Assembly (NCBI GenBank): GCA_963971305.1
Contig: OZ020308.1
Coordinates: 18,013,092 to 18,077,091 of the forward strand
Origin: Arcuatula senhousia
Taxonomy: Eukaryota > Mollusca > Bivalvia > Mytilida > Mytilidae
Length of the DNA: 64,000 nt
Reading direction: 5' to 3'
Shown here in pieces: positions 34,305 to 45,609 of this stretch; positions within the stretch are counted from its first letter, which is position 1, and each line of letters opens with the position of its first letter. Under the pieces are notes generated by a model. The model searched no databases. It saw only the letters and a list, made by a program, of their open reading frames with translations, and had not been told where the DNA came from. The position numbers and the translations under genes were made by a program.

Positions 34305-34650
34305 CTATATAAATAAAATTACAACAAAGTTTAAGACAATAAATTTTGCTACGCCTGACGCGCCTTTCGTCTATTTAAGACTCATCAGAGGCGCTCGATC
34401 CAAAATATTGAAACACACTATATGATAATGAAAGACAAGGAACACTGAAAACAAAATTACCGAAATGGGGAACACAATTTTTACTAAGATTTACCTATGT
34501 CTTGAGTAGGGAGTAGGAGGGACGTTAGGATATAGAAAAATGTGAAATTTAAACGAACTTAAATGTTTCAAAGTGCTCATCAACACAAGTGTTGATGCTG
34601 CAGCGGGCTAGCCTCAGGGAATTAAAACTTCACCAATCCTATAATGGCTC
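34305..34650 (+). repeat. Dispersed ~340-bp repeat (copy 1 of 4)
   Basis: Begins 'aaaattacaacaaagttt', passes 'gctacgcctgacgcgcctttcgtc' and 'agactcatcagaggcgctc', and ends with the palindrome CAACACAAGTGTTG and 'ctcagggaattaaaac'. Further copies are at 48,052-48,400, 50,255-50,610 and, reversed, 62,265-62,720. No coding sequence is seen. Confidence 0.75.
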
Positions 34651-35034
34651 CGTTCCGCTATCATCCGGAAAGCGATAAATCCGTGTTTGGTGTGGATTTT
34701 AGAATCCTTAACGCACTTTCGGGGAGTTCAAAATGCTAGATGTCGATACCTAACTGTCTCAAGACTCGACAAATCATGAAATAAGGTGAAGTACCATTAT
34801 AAGCAGATCCCAATTCATTTATGCCATTATTATTCACCCGTTTATATCAGAAAATGTCATTCCCTATTCCACAATGTCAATGACAAATCAAGCCAACTCG
34901 ATGAATAAACACGTAAATTAGCTGTATTAATAAATATTTAATTGGTTTGACAAACTCAAGTCAAATATGGTCTACCAGTAAAAGATATGTTACATGTACA
35001 GGTGTAGATTTGTTACAAACATGTTCACACCCAG

Positions 35035-35232
35035 CAAAATAATTTTCAACATTTCCACTCTACACCCTGGACTCCCAGTGGAGGTGGAGTTGGGTCGAGA
35101 TGAGTACTATATACATGTATAAATCCTACACCATCACTTCACTCTACTCCAACAGCACTCTGGAGTGTCCCAAATATTAGAGTGGAGAGAGTGAGACCCT
35201 CCGCTGTTAAAGTGGAGAAATTAAAAATTGTT
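35035..35232. mobile_element. Small fold-back element, CTCCACTC/GAGTGGAG-rich
   Basis: Left 'aattttcaacatttccactcta' and right 'aaagtggagaaattaaaaatt' are imperfect inverted repeats. Between them CTCCAC/GTGGAG words recur six or more times in both directions. It could form a large hairpin and resembles a MITE. No target duplication was established. Confidence 0.4.
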
Positions 35233-36831
35233 TGGCCTTGAGTGTACATGCAGGGTTCATAGACAACTTTCAAATTCCGTCATTTTCAGAGCAATGCTTT
35301 TTTCTTAAATTTTAGGGGCCCAATTTTTAGTAGCATTAGCTACTTGGCTACTGCTTATCTTATTCCCTGTGCAAATTATTGTTGAAAAATATTGTACAAA
35401 TTCTTACATGTACTGTCAAGTATAATTATCCATACACTGTAGAACCAAAAGCAAAAAAAGTCTGTGATTAGGCCATAATATCTAGTTTTCTTTTTGGGGC
35501 AGGGGGGGGGTGAGTTTTATTTAATATTTTTTATCAATTTTAATGAAAAATGCTGCCATTATGAAAGAAATTGTTCATAAATGGCCAAAACCTCAAAACA
35601 TTTTTTAGGGTGGCGGTGAAAAAATTGTTGGAGGGAGGGGATGAGTATCTAGGATATTTTTTATTGGCTGTTTTATGTAATGAAATAAAACATTGTTCAA
35701 ATTGGACCTAATCATGTTTGTTGCCTAAAGTCTGGCTACCGTACTTACCTACTCAATTTTAGAAACACGGTATAATTTGTACAAACATATATATTATTTT
35801 AAGTCTGGCAACATACCTTAAAAATATAAAATACACTCAGTGACTGTACATGTATATATATATATATAAAAATATGATTAGACCTGTAGAACAGACCCCT
35901 CTTGCATGTCTTGTTAAACATGTTAAATGATAGTTTTTGTTGTATATGTATGTAAAAAACAGAAAAATACATAAATATTAGACTGGGGCCACAACATATT
36001 TGGTTATGATCGGTGGTAAACTACATGTACATTTACATGTCTGTCAATCCATAGCTTAGAAAATCTGTCCGCAAACCATAGTGGTTTGTTGTACAGGAAA
36101 AGGGCCACAATCCTGTTACTTGCACCTATAGGAACCCATGGAAGCACAGAAACTTATTAACCTTCCTTTTTCATGCTTTTCAAACAACAATTCAAACTTC
36201 CTTACCTGATTTACTATGCGTCCCAATATTACTTCATCACCAATTCATGTTATGTTATTCTCAACATCTGGTTTAGATTTAACAATAAATGAAGGACATT
36301 ACATCTCCCATAGACCTTTCCCACAATCCACCGCATGGCCCCACCCATAAGGTCTTGTGAATTGGAATAAGATAACCAATTTCTTTCCTGATATACCCTT
36401 TTCAATGCCCAAACTTGGCATGATGCCTGCTCTGGTGATAATAAATCTAATAAACTTATATTTATATCCGAAAAATCGCGACAAAACTTTTCTTTATTGC
36501 GTATATGGTTCATTAAACCCGCCATGCATACAACCACTTCAAAAATCTTATACTTTATAAATGTATCAAACAGTTTTTCATTTCACTTTATTATGCATGC
36601 TACAGTGATACTTGTAAATATATGTTTGTGCAAAGACAACACAAGTTCAATCCAGTTTCAACCAGATCTTGTACTTTGGTTTACTTTTTTTGCTGAATCA
36701 AAAATGTTAAAAGCATTAATATTTGTCAAAATTGGACTAAGGAAATCATAAAAAGTTCTGTTTTTGATTTTTATTTTTTTTAAACTGCTTTTACTTCAGA
36801 CCTACCAACGCCTACATGTTACAAAATTATG
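35233..36831. other. Spacer upstream of precursor gene 2
   Basis: AT-rich with a G run near 35,500 and a TA microsatellite near 35,850. Short open frames on both strands (36,250-36,560) overlap each other and have no recognisable domains. No gene is supported. Confidence 0.3.
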
Positions 36832-36840
36832 TATATAAAA
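36832..36840 (+). promoter_or_regulatory. TATA box of precursor gene 2
   Basis: TATATAAAA lies 45 nt before the ATG at 36885. Transcription starting ~30 nt downstream would leave a ~20-nt leader. The third family member has a similar TATAAT 38 nt before its ATG (58605). Confidence 0.5.
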
Positions 36841-36884
36841 GTATGTCATAAATTTAAGATCACTCGTGTACGACAACGGCTAAA

Positions 36885-36927
36885 ATGAAAACATTAAGAG
36901 CAGTAGCTTTACTGATGCTTGTACTAG
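36885..36927 (+). CDS. Precursor gene 2, exon 1 (signal-peptide start)
   Basis: ATG AAA ACA TTA AGA then hydrophobic codons, 14 codons plus one base, ending at GTAAGT: MKTLRAVALLMLVL. It joins exon 41089 in frame (G + CC gives Ala) to complete a signal peptide ending near SSDG. The exon is duplicated at 58643. The intron is ~4.2 kb. Confidence 0.6.
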
Positions 36928-37874
36928 GTAAGTTCTTTTACATGCTTTAGTATGGTTTTCATTTCATACGAACTTTATCATTTTTGACAACTAAACATAT
37001 GACCGCCTTTTATCCATGTAGCCATTATCATATGAGCTTAAACACGATTTGCAATAATTAGAAAAAATATTCATAAAATATGTATAAAAATGCCTGCAAC
37101 AGCCGGTTCGTTTTTTCCCTCTCTTTATCAATCTAGAACAATACAACAATTCTATACCTGATAAGATGCACATGTGCTGATGCCTGTCTTAAATTGTTGA
37201 TAAACAATTAATACCAACAGACCATTAAAAATGAAGATGGGGGCAACTAATGGTGTGTTCACATTTTCCGACATCAGAAAATCAACTTGAACGTTATTCA
37301 ATTAAAAGTGGGAAAAGGGGGATAGCTAAAGGTGTTTTAACGTTTCTTCAACATTTTGATAATTAGCTATAACAACATCCAACCAAGGGTAAAGGACTGG
37401 CCAAAAGCTATATTGATTTTGTAACATAATTTGGATTCTTGTACTGCATTTAAAAGTATATCAGTACATGCGTTTTTTTCATCAAAGTGAGTAAAATCAA
37501 CTTACTCCTTGAAATACACATAAACAGACATCACTTAATTACATTATGCCCGCCTTCGTATTCGTAGTAAAATTTATTGTCTGGAACTTTGTTGTCATTT
37601 GTATTCCGTATTTTGCAAGCAGATAATCTGTTTTAAAACGTAAAATAAACATAGAAGTCCATTTAAAGAAACATCTATCACATTGGATACACTTTGAAAT
37701 CTCTCCTTTTCATTATCAGTGCAATTTGGAAAAGAAAGTACAAAGTAATGTCTGTTTTCATCTGCAACTAATATATTGGAGGGCAACGAAAATCCAATTT
37801 AGATTTTTTATTATTTTTTTTATTAATTCCTAAAACCTTAGGCAAAAAAAAAACAACTAATGAATCAAAGGACC

Positions 37875-38443
37875 TTAAGGTTAATGAGGACACCCGACTC
37901 TGAAAATATCTGCTCATTAAAAATTTAATTTTATTGCCTTAAATATCAAATAATGTTGATATCTTTCAATTAAAACTAAAATAAAAATGGGTCACCAGGC
38001 TTGTTTTTCCATATAATGGTTCACATTTTGACTAAATTACAATGGCTATGAAAGGAAAGGACATATAAAATGCATAAAATCACTGCTCAAGAAAAAATCA
38101 TACAATACAAATTTGATTTTATTAGATCAGAATTAATATTATTAAGCAAACTTTGATATTAGAGTAAGAAATTAGGGGGTCACCAAGTTCTTTTTGAATC
38201 TGCCTGTAGAATCCATTGTATTTTGAAGATCATATTTTACATTGAGTATTTCCCTTGTTATTTTCAAACCAATGATTTATTAAGTTAATAGTCATATCTC
38301 TTTCAAAAATATATTACTTTATATTTATCATTTCTTTGATTAATTCATATATTATTTTTGTTATGTATTTATTGATATGCTAGCATTTTATTTGCATTTT
38401 TAGATGTGCTTGGTCATATGACATCTGTCTTCATTAACCTTAA
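37875..38443. mobile_element. TTAA-flanked fold-back element, 569 bp
   Basis: Ends TTAAGGTTAATGAGGACA (37875) and TGTCTTCATTAACCTTAA (to 38443) are inverted repeats with one mismatch in the first 18 positions. TTAA is at both borders. It is in the intron of precursor gene 2 and has no coding sequence. It is probably a non-autonomous TTAA-targeting element. Confidence 0.55.
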
Positions 38444-40329
38444 TATCAACGGATCTTAAATTTAGAAACATGTGTTCTTACCTTGGTATTACCTAGATTT
38501 TACCAACACCATAATCGTTAGTAATCCTTTAGGGACAATAAAACTGCATAAAAACATTACACAACAGGAACACTGAATGTGATGTTTTGAGTTAAATATG
38601 CAGTTAAGGTAGCGAATCAATTGTGTGATTCCCAAATTGATCAAAGACCAGAAGGACAAGATACATTAAGGCCCATATTTGGTCCCCATTTATGATTGAA
38701 AACTACAAAATTGCATATACATGTAGCAGATTTCCTGTGCTATTTAGGAGGTCAAAAAATTATAAAACTATTTTTTATCTATTTGTTAAGCATATCATAT
38801 CGTTTTAATAAGAAATGGATGTCAAAGATGGAAGAATACTGTTGACGTGGCCGAAATTGGACAAACTTTTTGTTTTTTGTTTAAGAGCCACCACCTGAAT
38901 TCTAAACAACATCTAAGTTAAAGTATAAATCAGTTAAGATATTCCTAGGTCACGCGGATGGACGCCTTTGAAAATAACAGCTTCGAAATAAGTATTTTTG
39001 GCTGTTTTAACCTTGGTTAAGGGTCTATTAAATTAAAAAAAAAAACTGAGAAGATCATGAGGAAACAAAAACGTCGCCATAAATGTAAACTATCTTACTC
39101 ATAATGTGAATTGCATTTTTTGTTTACTTTCTTTTTTTCATCAAATAGGGGCAAAATGAGGCCATTACCATTAAGTGTTCTTTACAATGGAAACTCTAAT
39201 GACTACCTATTAAGGAAACTTTTATAAAACTATATTTGAACTAATGGTATTATGTAATTTCTTTACGGAACCTTTAACTTGTATTTTTGGCCAAAACAAC
39301 GTAATAAATTTACAATTTAATGCAAGATGAAAATAATCATCTTATATACACATTTGTGGTTATCAGTTTTTATTTTTGAAAAAAAACACCCAAGGTTAAA
39401 AGGCAAAAAAATATTACCTTTAAAGAAATTATGAGAATATTAATTGACCAGTTCAAGTTGTATCTTGTGGAACGTTTCAACTATTTATGGAATAATGTTT
39501 TTAAACTCCTTTTTTGAATTTAATTAGATAAAGGCTATTTTTATTTTTATTTCTTAAGGCAATAGTACTTGAAAATAGTAAAGCATCTATCTTTTTACGT
39601 ATTTGAGGTATTGGTAATACGTGATGGAGATCAAGTTCAAATGCAGAAACACTTATTCTAGCTTTTTATAATCAAACTACTTTAAGAACTTATCTTAAGG
39701 GTTTCAATTTAAGAGTTAAGTCAAACACCTTAATTTACTTTACATCAGATGTGCCACTGACTATGTGGTATATAGAACACATCAAACGCAAATAAAAAGT
39801 TGTCTTTATCTAAATGAATATTTATAATGAATAACAACCATTTTGTACCGAATAAACATTATAATTTTACGTATCTGATTTTAAAAAGAGAAATAATCGT
39901 TCAAATAAACTTAAATTTGATACTTTAATGTGTCATATAATGACGCCCTGAAAGATCAAAAACACTTTAAGAGATTGCACAAACTATGCCCATTTCTAAC
40001 CAACTTGCTTTTAAACATTTCTATAGTAACACGTAAAAACCACAAAGTAAACAAAAACTTAAAAGTAGGCTAAAAAATTGCAAACAGAACAATCATTTTA
40101 ATCATTTTTTTTATATTTTGAATACGAATTATAATTAAGCTTGCTTAATCAAGAACAATATAAACAGATATTCTAATATACTTGCAAGGAATGTGATAAA
40201 AAAGCCAGATTTGTGTTTCATGTATCAAATCAAATGGAAATAAAGTTTCATTGCTGTATTGGGCTTCTGCTAAAATTAATCACCAAAACATATAGAAATT
40301 AAGATTTTGCAGTCTTTTCAGTCTGCAGT
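38444..40329 (+). other. Rest of the intron of precursor gene 2
   Basis: AT-rich. Bases 39,730-39,890 match the region before gene 1's exon (30,885-31,035). Nothing else is recognised. Confidence 0.4.
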
Positions 40330-40830
40330 CTTTTTTTTGTGATCTTCCAATGTTTTGATTCAAATGCTGCTGATGAGAGGTTAAAATATCAATATAGATC
40401 ATAACCAAGTTAACCGTTTTACACCCGTTTTGGTACATGTATTGTATTTTAAAACTACTAGGTCGATTACCGCTGCTGGTTGACCAGAGGTCCCCAAGGT
40501 TAACACAAGCCTGGTCGTCAGGCTTGTCTTACACGATTTTACCAATAAATTTCTTGTCATTGAAATTTCCGCTGGTTAAAATCAAAATTGTTTAAAACAC
40601 CAAGTTTATTTCTTTGTAATGCACATGGTCGATATCCTCGGTGCTAGATTTGGCTTTCCTATTCGAACTTTTTGGTTTTTAGAACTTTTCATTCAATTTT
40701 TTTTTGGTTTGTGACCTTCAAATGTTTTGATTCAAATGCTGCTGATGAGAAGTTACTCCTTGAAATATCGATATATAGCATAACCAAATTAACCGTTTTA
40801 CAAACGTTTTTTGATATTGTTTCTTTATAT
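40330..40830 (+). repeat. 380-bp family repeat, ~1.3 units
   Basis: Diverged relatives of the 15.2-16.8 kb array. The core 'tgctgatgag.ggtta...gaaatatcgatatatagcataaccaaattaaccg' occurs twice (about 40,365 and 40,735) about 370 bp apart, so this copy too was a tandem. The plus-strand open frame through it is not taken as a gene. Confidence 0.65.
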
Positions 40831-41088
40831 ACACGAGATATCACCGACTATCGTTTACCACTGGAAACGGTAAAAAATAACGGTGTATAGTTTTGACAAA
40901 GGAGAAGGTAATAAAAGAAATGGAAAATAATATATAAGAGATTAGACTGTTGTCCACCATTTTCTCCTATTGTCTTATTGTTTGTTAAAAGTCATAAATT
41001 GGTATTTTAAAAAAAATCTATAGTTTGCCGGTGTTCATCACATCCGATAATACATTGTTACAATTTAAGCACTTTATGTTTATTTCAG

Positions 41089-41357
41089 CCATTGTAATGC
41101 CGTCTTCAGATGGTAGACGGTGGTGGACCTTTAGATTCAACAGTAAGAAGATATTACATGGCTTAAATGACAAAAATGGATTATCAAATAATCCTGACGT
41201 GGAGAAAGACGAGAGAATGGTAGAGAAACTACATAACTTAAGCAGTCGGCTACAATTATTGTCAGAAAAGGAAAAACGATTGAAAGACGTGTCAGAAAAA
41301 GATATTTATAATGAGCTTGACAAAGATAGGCAAAGCAGTTATAAGATTACTGGATGA
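41089..41357 (+). CDS. Precursor gene 2, exon 2
   Basis: Acceptor gtttatttcag, then a frame to TGA at 41357; with exon 1 the protein is 103 residues. Exon 2 starts AIVMPSSDG (end of signal region), then RRWWTFRFNSKKIL, a short basic Trp/Arg/Lys head, then a linker and a Lys/Glu-rich amphipathic tail (DVEKDERMVEKLHNLSSRLQ, RLKDVSEKD). No cysteines occur in the mature part, so a disulfide-stabilised defensin, mytilin or myticin is excluded. Secretion is inferred from the signal. Function is unknown; an antimicrobial role for the head is a hypothesis. Poly(A) signal AATAAA at 41482 is in the same sequence context as in gene 1. Confidence 0.65.
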
Positions 41358-41756
41358 GGAGAAAGAGAAAAATACATTTATAAATTGCAAAGATTTTTGC
41401 TTTTTATTAACTTGAAGTGAAATAAAATAAATACTATGTAATTTTGATACAGATTGATGGCTAATACTTTTTGACTTTAAGAATAAACTTACAAGATAGT
41501 AAACACATATAATAATAAACGCTTATTTTAGTATAACATTCAAGGTCTGACCAAGTTTTTAGAATAATTTCCAGAATAAAAATTACAAGATTTGCCTTTT
41601 CTACTGTAAGGTATATATACAATTTCCATACAAATGAATCTTGTTGAAATAACAATAACCGGTTGCTTCGGATAAACCTCACAGCGTTTTCTCTTATTGA
41701 AAAAATAGCAACATAGCCTGATGTTGATATTTGCACTGAAGAAACGCGATAATGTG

Positions 41757-41840
41757 TGACAAACCAGTGGTATAGTGGTTAATGAACCGGACAATGAACA
41801 CCGAGGTTCGTGGTTCGAACTTCGTCAAGGGTAAAATTTT
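41757..41840 (+). repeat. tRNA-derived SINE head
   Basis: 'gtggtatagtggttaatg' resembles a tRNA A box and 'cgtggttcgaact' a B box, ~45 nt apart, as in tRNA-derived SINEs of marine invertebrates. The arms do not fold into a clean acceptor stem, so a functional tRNA is unlikely. The SINE body may extend to ~41,960. Confidence 0.5.
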
Positions 41841-41960
41841 ATTGATAATTTTACTGACTATATTTTCACACAGTTTCCGGTCTAATCATGCCTGTCATTC
41901 GAAATGTCATTGAAAGATTGTCCCTCGTATGGGGAGAGCAATATCACATACAGGTAAAAA

Positions 41961-42688
41961 CCCCTTTCTAAAGTACAATAAGAATTGGCTTAATTTGGAT
42001 CGCTACATATGTCACACTCGAAAACTGCAAACTGGAGAGAAATACAAATAGGAATCGAGCTGTCTCATAATCCAGAAAAAATATTGTAAAGCTTATCAAA
42101 ATCTTAAAATTGTATTGACATTTCAAATCATGAAACTTTTAGTATTCAGGTTACACCAAAAACTAATTTGGTACATCATAACTAAATAAATAAAAAATAG
42201 AAAGGCGAGTGAACAGAAAGGAAACTGTCTTTGGTGTTAAAACTAAGATTTAACGTTTCTCCATACAATGAGATAGGTTTAATGTTTGGCAAAAATTGAA
42301 TCGTTGAATTCCTAATGGTTTAAATGTATGTCTACACTTTCCCTCTAGATTTTTAATGATTGAAATTGAGGTTTTTGCACCATAAACCTGTTTAAATCAA
42401 AATGTCTTATGAAATGTCCGTACAAAGTTCAAGACTACTGTAATCTTCAATTTTTCTGGTGTCGTCACCTGGACTTATCTTTTCTTTTGGAGGCCCTTCA
42501 AGTTTACGTGTTTTGTAATTAACTTTTTAGGATTCATACATGTATCGAAAGTCTCCAAAATATTTTAAAGCAATCCTGTAAGATAGTTTTTGTTGTACCT
42601 GATTCATGGAACGACCTCTTTACTCATGTGAAAGTTGAAATCCTGTTAAACTCCATGCCAAAAATATTTTCACAATATCAGTTTAAAA
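41961..42688. other. Spacer
   Basis: AT-rich; nothing recognised. Confidence 0.3.
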
Positions 42689-42968
42689 TTAAGGGGGTAC
42701 CCAACACTTTGGTTAAAATAAAATTGTGTCGTTTAATTTTCATGAAAATTTTCAAAAATATGTACTTTAGTCATATAAATCAAATTCTTAAATCTTAAGA
42801 AAATCGAACCATAGCTTTCTTGTGAAATTTTTCATTGAACATAATGGAGTTTCAACATTTTATATTTTGATCATTGAGAAGCTTGATTTCTTTGAATAAT
42901 TGTGCCTGACTAAAACGTTCAAGTGATATTTAAGAGTTATTTCCCTTAGGTGTTCTGTACCCCCTTAA
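42689..42968. mobile_element. TTAA-flanked fold-back element, 280 bp
   Basis: TTAAGGGGGTACCCAACAC at the left and GTGTTCTGTACCCCCTTAA at the right are inverted repeats with two mismatches. TTAA is at both borders. No coding sequence. This is the third element of this type in the window. Confidence 0.6.
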
Positions 42969-43659
42969 GCTCATCCTCTTCATACCGAGAAAATTTATTT
43001 GTAAACTTTGACCTATTCAGGCGACTGCCTGACAAAAATATTTTTAGTGGCTTGTAGAAACATTACAGAAAATGTTTGACCAGTCTGAATAGAGAGACCA
43101 TAATGTTTAATGGTATTTTTTTATGCTTGGTCTAGTGACAAGGATATTGGTCCAATCAAGATCTCTTTTCATAACTAGTTGAATTTTGGTTGTCGCTTTA
43201 AAATGCATCTTCCTCCAACAGTACAGACTACAAATCAGAAATGTCTCGTGTGGTTGTTTCTTAGCAAGTAACAAGCAAAAGGGCAAAGTTCAAAATGAGG
43301 AAGTTGATAAATATGTTGTAGCAATTTAAACGTTTAAATAATTTTAAGTGAAGTCGACCAGGCCATATGTATGTTTCAATGTATTTCTTTCAATTCTATG
43401 TCTTTTCAATGTCTGAAGATTTTTTTCAGATACTTGATTTTCGTTATCTTATTGATTGATTTTTTTTTAGATTAGAAACCATATGTCGAGTTAAAGTTTC
43501 CTTAGTTGGGGTAAGAGCTCATAATTTTTATTTTTTGTACATTTTATCATACAGATATTGATTTTGTTATAGTCATGACTACATGGGAATGCCCATCTGC
43601 AGCGACTTTTATTACTCTCTCTGTGTCATTGGTCGTCAACCCCAAGCCACACAACCGCC
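42969..43659. other. Spacer
   Basis: AT-rich; nothing recognised. Confidence 0.3.
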
Positions 43660-43900
43660 ACTGTTAGTTGCTTTATAGTACCCAGTACTGAGACCTTAGA
43701 GCGACAGATGCTCTATAGCAACCAGGAACTGCTTATTCTTCCCGGGCACTTCAGTTTAACCTCAGTACGATTTGAATTCGCAATGTTGATTTCTATTCAG
43801 TTAGTTTTGTATTGTTCGTGCTGTCTTCGTTCGTATTGTTATTTGTTTCCCTTTGACCTTTTGGCATTCGAATGAACCGATGGTGCAATTTTGCTTCCTT
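43660..43900 (+). repeat. Solo Penelope-type tail
   Basis: Diverged copy of the tail: 'caaccaggaactgcttattcttcc', 'ttcgcaatgttgatttctattcag', 'tttggcattcgaatgaaccgatggtgc', ending 'tttgcttcc'. No RT attached. Confidence 0.55.
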
Positions 43901-45609
43901 CACTGGAACAGTATCCGTCTTAAGCTTGTCCCACCATGAAGTACTGCAGGTTGGCATTGTGCAAGACTCTCTCTTCTTATGTACGTAAGAACTTTTTTTG
44001 TATTTATGGGTGCTTTGCTGTTGTAAGAGATAATAAAGATAAAGACATGCACTTTCTATGTAGGAAAATGTCGTATGCATGCTACACATTGGCATATTGT
44101 ATCAACATGCTATTCAAAAATTAAGAATTATGTGCATTACTTTGGCACAAAAGGGCCATATAAATTCGGAAAGTGGTGTTATTTTTTTAAGGGAAATAAT
44201 TATATGTGCAGAACACGAAAGATAAAGGTGGAGTGTAGCCATCTGGCTGACCTGTTCTGTTTGTGGTCTACGAATATAGGGCGAAAAAAATATTGTGATA
44301 ATAGTCTTACACGCTTTAAATTTATATTGTGCTTATATTCCTTAAAAGATGTACAGTCTTAGTTATGATTATTTTAAGCCCGCCTGACATTCACCATTTT
44401 ATAACCGCATTTTTCACTCCATGACATCCAGCCTTCAGTGTGGGGTCTATGGACGGTTTGAATGGCCCCTAAACACTGTTTCTGTTCACAGTCAGGCCTT
44501 CAGTGTGGAGTCTACAGACATTTTGAATTTGTTTATTACTTTATCAACCTGATTTGATTGTTAGTGATGGTTAATAAAATGACACAAGTCATGCTACCTA
44601 CGGCTCCAAGAGTGACATCATGTTTTAACAAATCAGTTCTCAGGGGTACAACCACAAGTTGTTGCATCGGGTATACACGTACCAGAAAGTAGTTCTTTAT
44701 AGACAAAATAGTTCCAAACGTATTTAATTTGCTTTTGAAAAACCGAGCATAGATCTATATATTTATGTTTCTTTTCCTTAGAATCTTTTTTGAAATTCAA
44801 TCGAAAAAATTTGAACAATACACTGGAACACAAATATTTAAGGGGCAAACAATTGTAAATGAGGAATAGGTATGTTCATTCCTTTATGGGTTTGTCTTCC
44901 TAACGTTAAACTTAGACAAATCATTTCATCGGACGAAAATGTTATCACAATGTGGACTGTGTACTGTCAATATTGTTCCATATTATACATGCATTTACAT
45001 ACTACAATTACATTGTATAGGTCGGATTCAGAACGAAATTTTGGGGCAATTCTGAGTTGAACAAGCTAAGATTGATTCTTGAAAATATGGAGTTCCAAGA
45101 TTAAATTGATTCAAATATTTGAACAAAAAGACTAAATCAGGATTTATTGGTTTAACAGGTCATTCATGTGGCTTATTTGTGATGACTTTTTTTATTGACT
45201 TAACCCTCTACATTATTCAATGTGACCCAGTAGTCATCGCTCGCTGCAACCGGCCTAAAATCTATAAAATAACTCCGAAGCACAAGGAATACAAATTCGG
45301 CATTTTCCTTTTTGAAAAAGATGATATACTTTATGTTGTATTTTTATAAAAATTAATTAAAAAATATCTTTTAGATTTTCATTGACTTAATTTTGTAGCT
45401 TATATTGACCAATATTCAGATGTTCTTTTTTATTTCTATCCGAAGTGTTCCAAAGTATTTTTAAAATATATCGGAATGTTTTCTAATACCAATACTAGTA
45501 AGTAAAGATCAAGGTTTGAATTGTCAAACAGATGTCGCACACTCTTATCAAGTAGATTTCAAACTATAATTTTCATTCAATTTACCCTTGTGCACCTAGG
45601 GTAACAACA
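43901..45609. other. Spacer
   Basis: A short imperfect duplication 'ccttcagtgtggggtcta'/'ccttcagtgtggagtcta' lies at 44,431 and 44,490. Open frames are short and overlap. No gene is supported. Confidence 0.35.

Noticed and set aside
36250..36560. Overlapping frames on both strands
   Set aside because: They overlap each other in antisense, show no domains, and nothing else supports a gene.
41757..41830. Functional tRNA gene
   Set aside because: A- and B-box-like sequences are present but no proper acceptor and D-stem pairing could be drawn; better read as a SINE head.
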